Assembly: GCA_043784065.1 (NCBI GenBank)
Contig: JAYVYR010000151.1
Coordinates: 1 to 6,223, forward strand
Direction of reading: 5' to 3'
From: Bog-756 sp043784065
GTDB lineage: Bacteria; Actinomycetota; Acidimicrobiia; Acidimicrobiales; RAAP-2
DNA length: 6,223 nucleotides
Part shown: one piece after another, positions 6,090 to 6,223 of the stretch
How positions within the stretch are numbered: the first letter of the stretch is position 1
How the letters are laid out: each line of letters opens with the position of its first letter
Notes under the pieces: generated by a model
What the model saw: the letters and a program-made list of their open reading frames with translations, nothing else
Databases searched by the model: none
What the model was told of the DNA's origin: nothing
Translations under genes and position numbers: made by a program

Positions 6090-6127
6090 CCGGCCAAAAA
6101 CCACCCCTGAACTGCACCTACCGAGAG

Positions 6128-6198
6128 AGCGGGTGACGGGAATCGAACCCGCGTGTCCAGCTTGGGAAGCTGGCGCTCTACCATTGAGCTACACCCGC
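6128..6198 (-). tRNA. trnG: tRNA-Gly (anticodon CCC)
   Basis: The - strand folds into a complete cloverleaf of 71 bases. The 7-bp acceptor stem is GCGGGTG/CACCCGC. The D arm is GCTC-AATGGTA-GAGC, the anticodon stem CCAGC/GCTGG with loop TTCCCAA (anticodon CCC, reading GGG), and a 4-base variable loop follows. The T arm is GCGGG-TTCGATT-CCCGT, with one G-T pair. The discriminator base is T, as usual in bacterial tRNA-Gly. CCA is not encoded (the next bases are CTC). The gene is intact and has no duplicated 3' end elsewhere in the window, so nothing here shows it to be the insertion site of the integrative element. Confidence 0.96.
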
Positions 6199-6212
6199 GA
6201 TGAAGAGAACAC

Positions 6213-6218
6213 ACTATC
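6213..6218 (-). promoter_or_regulatory. possible -10 box of the tRNA-Gly promoter
   Basis: On the - strand GATAGT lies 14 bases before the tRNA 5' end, the right distance for a short precursor leader. The matching -35 would fall beyond the window, so it cannot be confirmed. Confidence 0.3.
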
Positions 6219-6223
6219 GTCTG

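Larger units (their letters stand above)
5871..6127. other. non-coding gap between convergent DUF4173 gene and tRNA-Gly
   Basis: No credible gene is seen. The open frames here (for example 5877-6110 on +, 5889-6104 on -) have no ribosome binding site or recognisable domain, and one - strand frame runs through the tRNA. The stretch holds two inverted repeats and a direct repeat, listed separately. The two flanking genes point toward each other, so transcription termination from both sides is expected here. Confidence 0.6.

Noticed and set aside
5877..6110. 77-codon open frame on the + strand after the DUF4173 gene
   Set aside because: No ribosome binding site or domain; it runs through both inverted repeats, and its GARAGFE stretch looks like the antisense of a tRNA-like sequence.
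5882..6214. Open frame of 110 codons on the - strand across the tRNA
   Set aside because: Its N-terminal part is a translation of the tRNA-Gly gene itself (SSMVERQLPKLDTRVRFPS-type product), a well-known annotation artefact.

Overview
The window looks like chromosomal DNA of a high-GC Gram-positive bacterium (Actinomycetota). The evidence is a RepSA-type replication initiator of the kind carried by actinomycete integrative elements, GTG/TTG starts, two genes whose best start coincides with a predicted transcription start (leaderless mRNA), and a DesK/DesR-like two-component pair. I cannot fix genus or family from sequence alone.

Left part (1-2389): the integration end of an integrative element related to pSAM2-type AICEs, with genes in the order rep-xis-int, all on the + strand. 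The rep gene is cut by the window edge but keeps its HUH and tyrosine motifs. It overlaps xis by ATGA. The tyrosine integrase follows after a 132-bp gap that holds a small perfect hairpin. All six expected integrase residues are present. No tRNA fragment is visible next to int, so the attachment site is not identified; the element-chromosome boundary most likely lies somewhere in 2390-2480.

Middle part (2390-5870): a membrane-bound sensor histidine kinase and a NarL/LuxR-type response regulator overlap by GTGA. They are followed by a large polytopic membrane protein of the DUF4173/DUF4153 type. Between regulator and membrane protein lies a cluster of alternating CATGAC/GTCATG half-sites (4206-4235), just upstream of a possible promoter. 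The simplest reading is that the phosphorylated regulator binds there and controls the membrane protein, possibly as part of an envelope-stress or membrane-state response. The DNA target and the signal are inference.

Right part (5871-6223): a 257-bp non-coding stretch with two inverted repeats and a short direct repeat separates the membrane-protein gene from a tRNA-Gly(CCC) gene on the - strand. One of the repeats also resembles the 3' portion of a tRNA. The region may hold a bidirectional terminator and possibly the scar of an old integration event.

I see no CRISPR array, insertion sequence, toxin-antitoxin pair or evidently new defence system. The most interesting points are the putative regulator operator in front of the DUF4173 gene and the unplaced att site of the integrative element.
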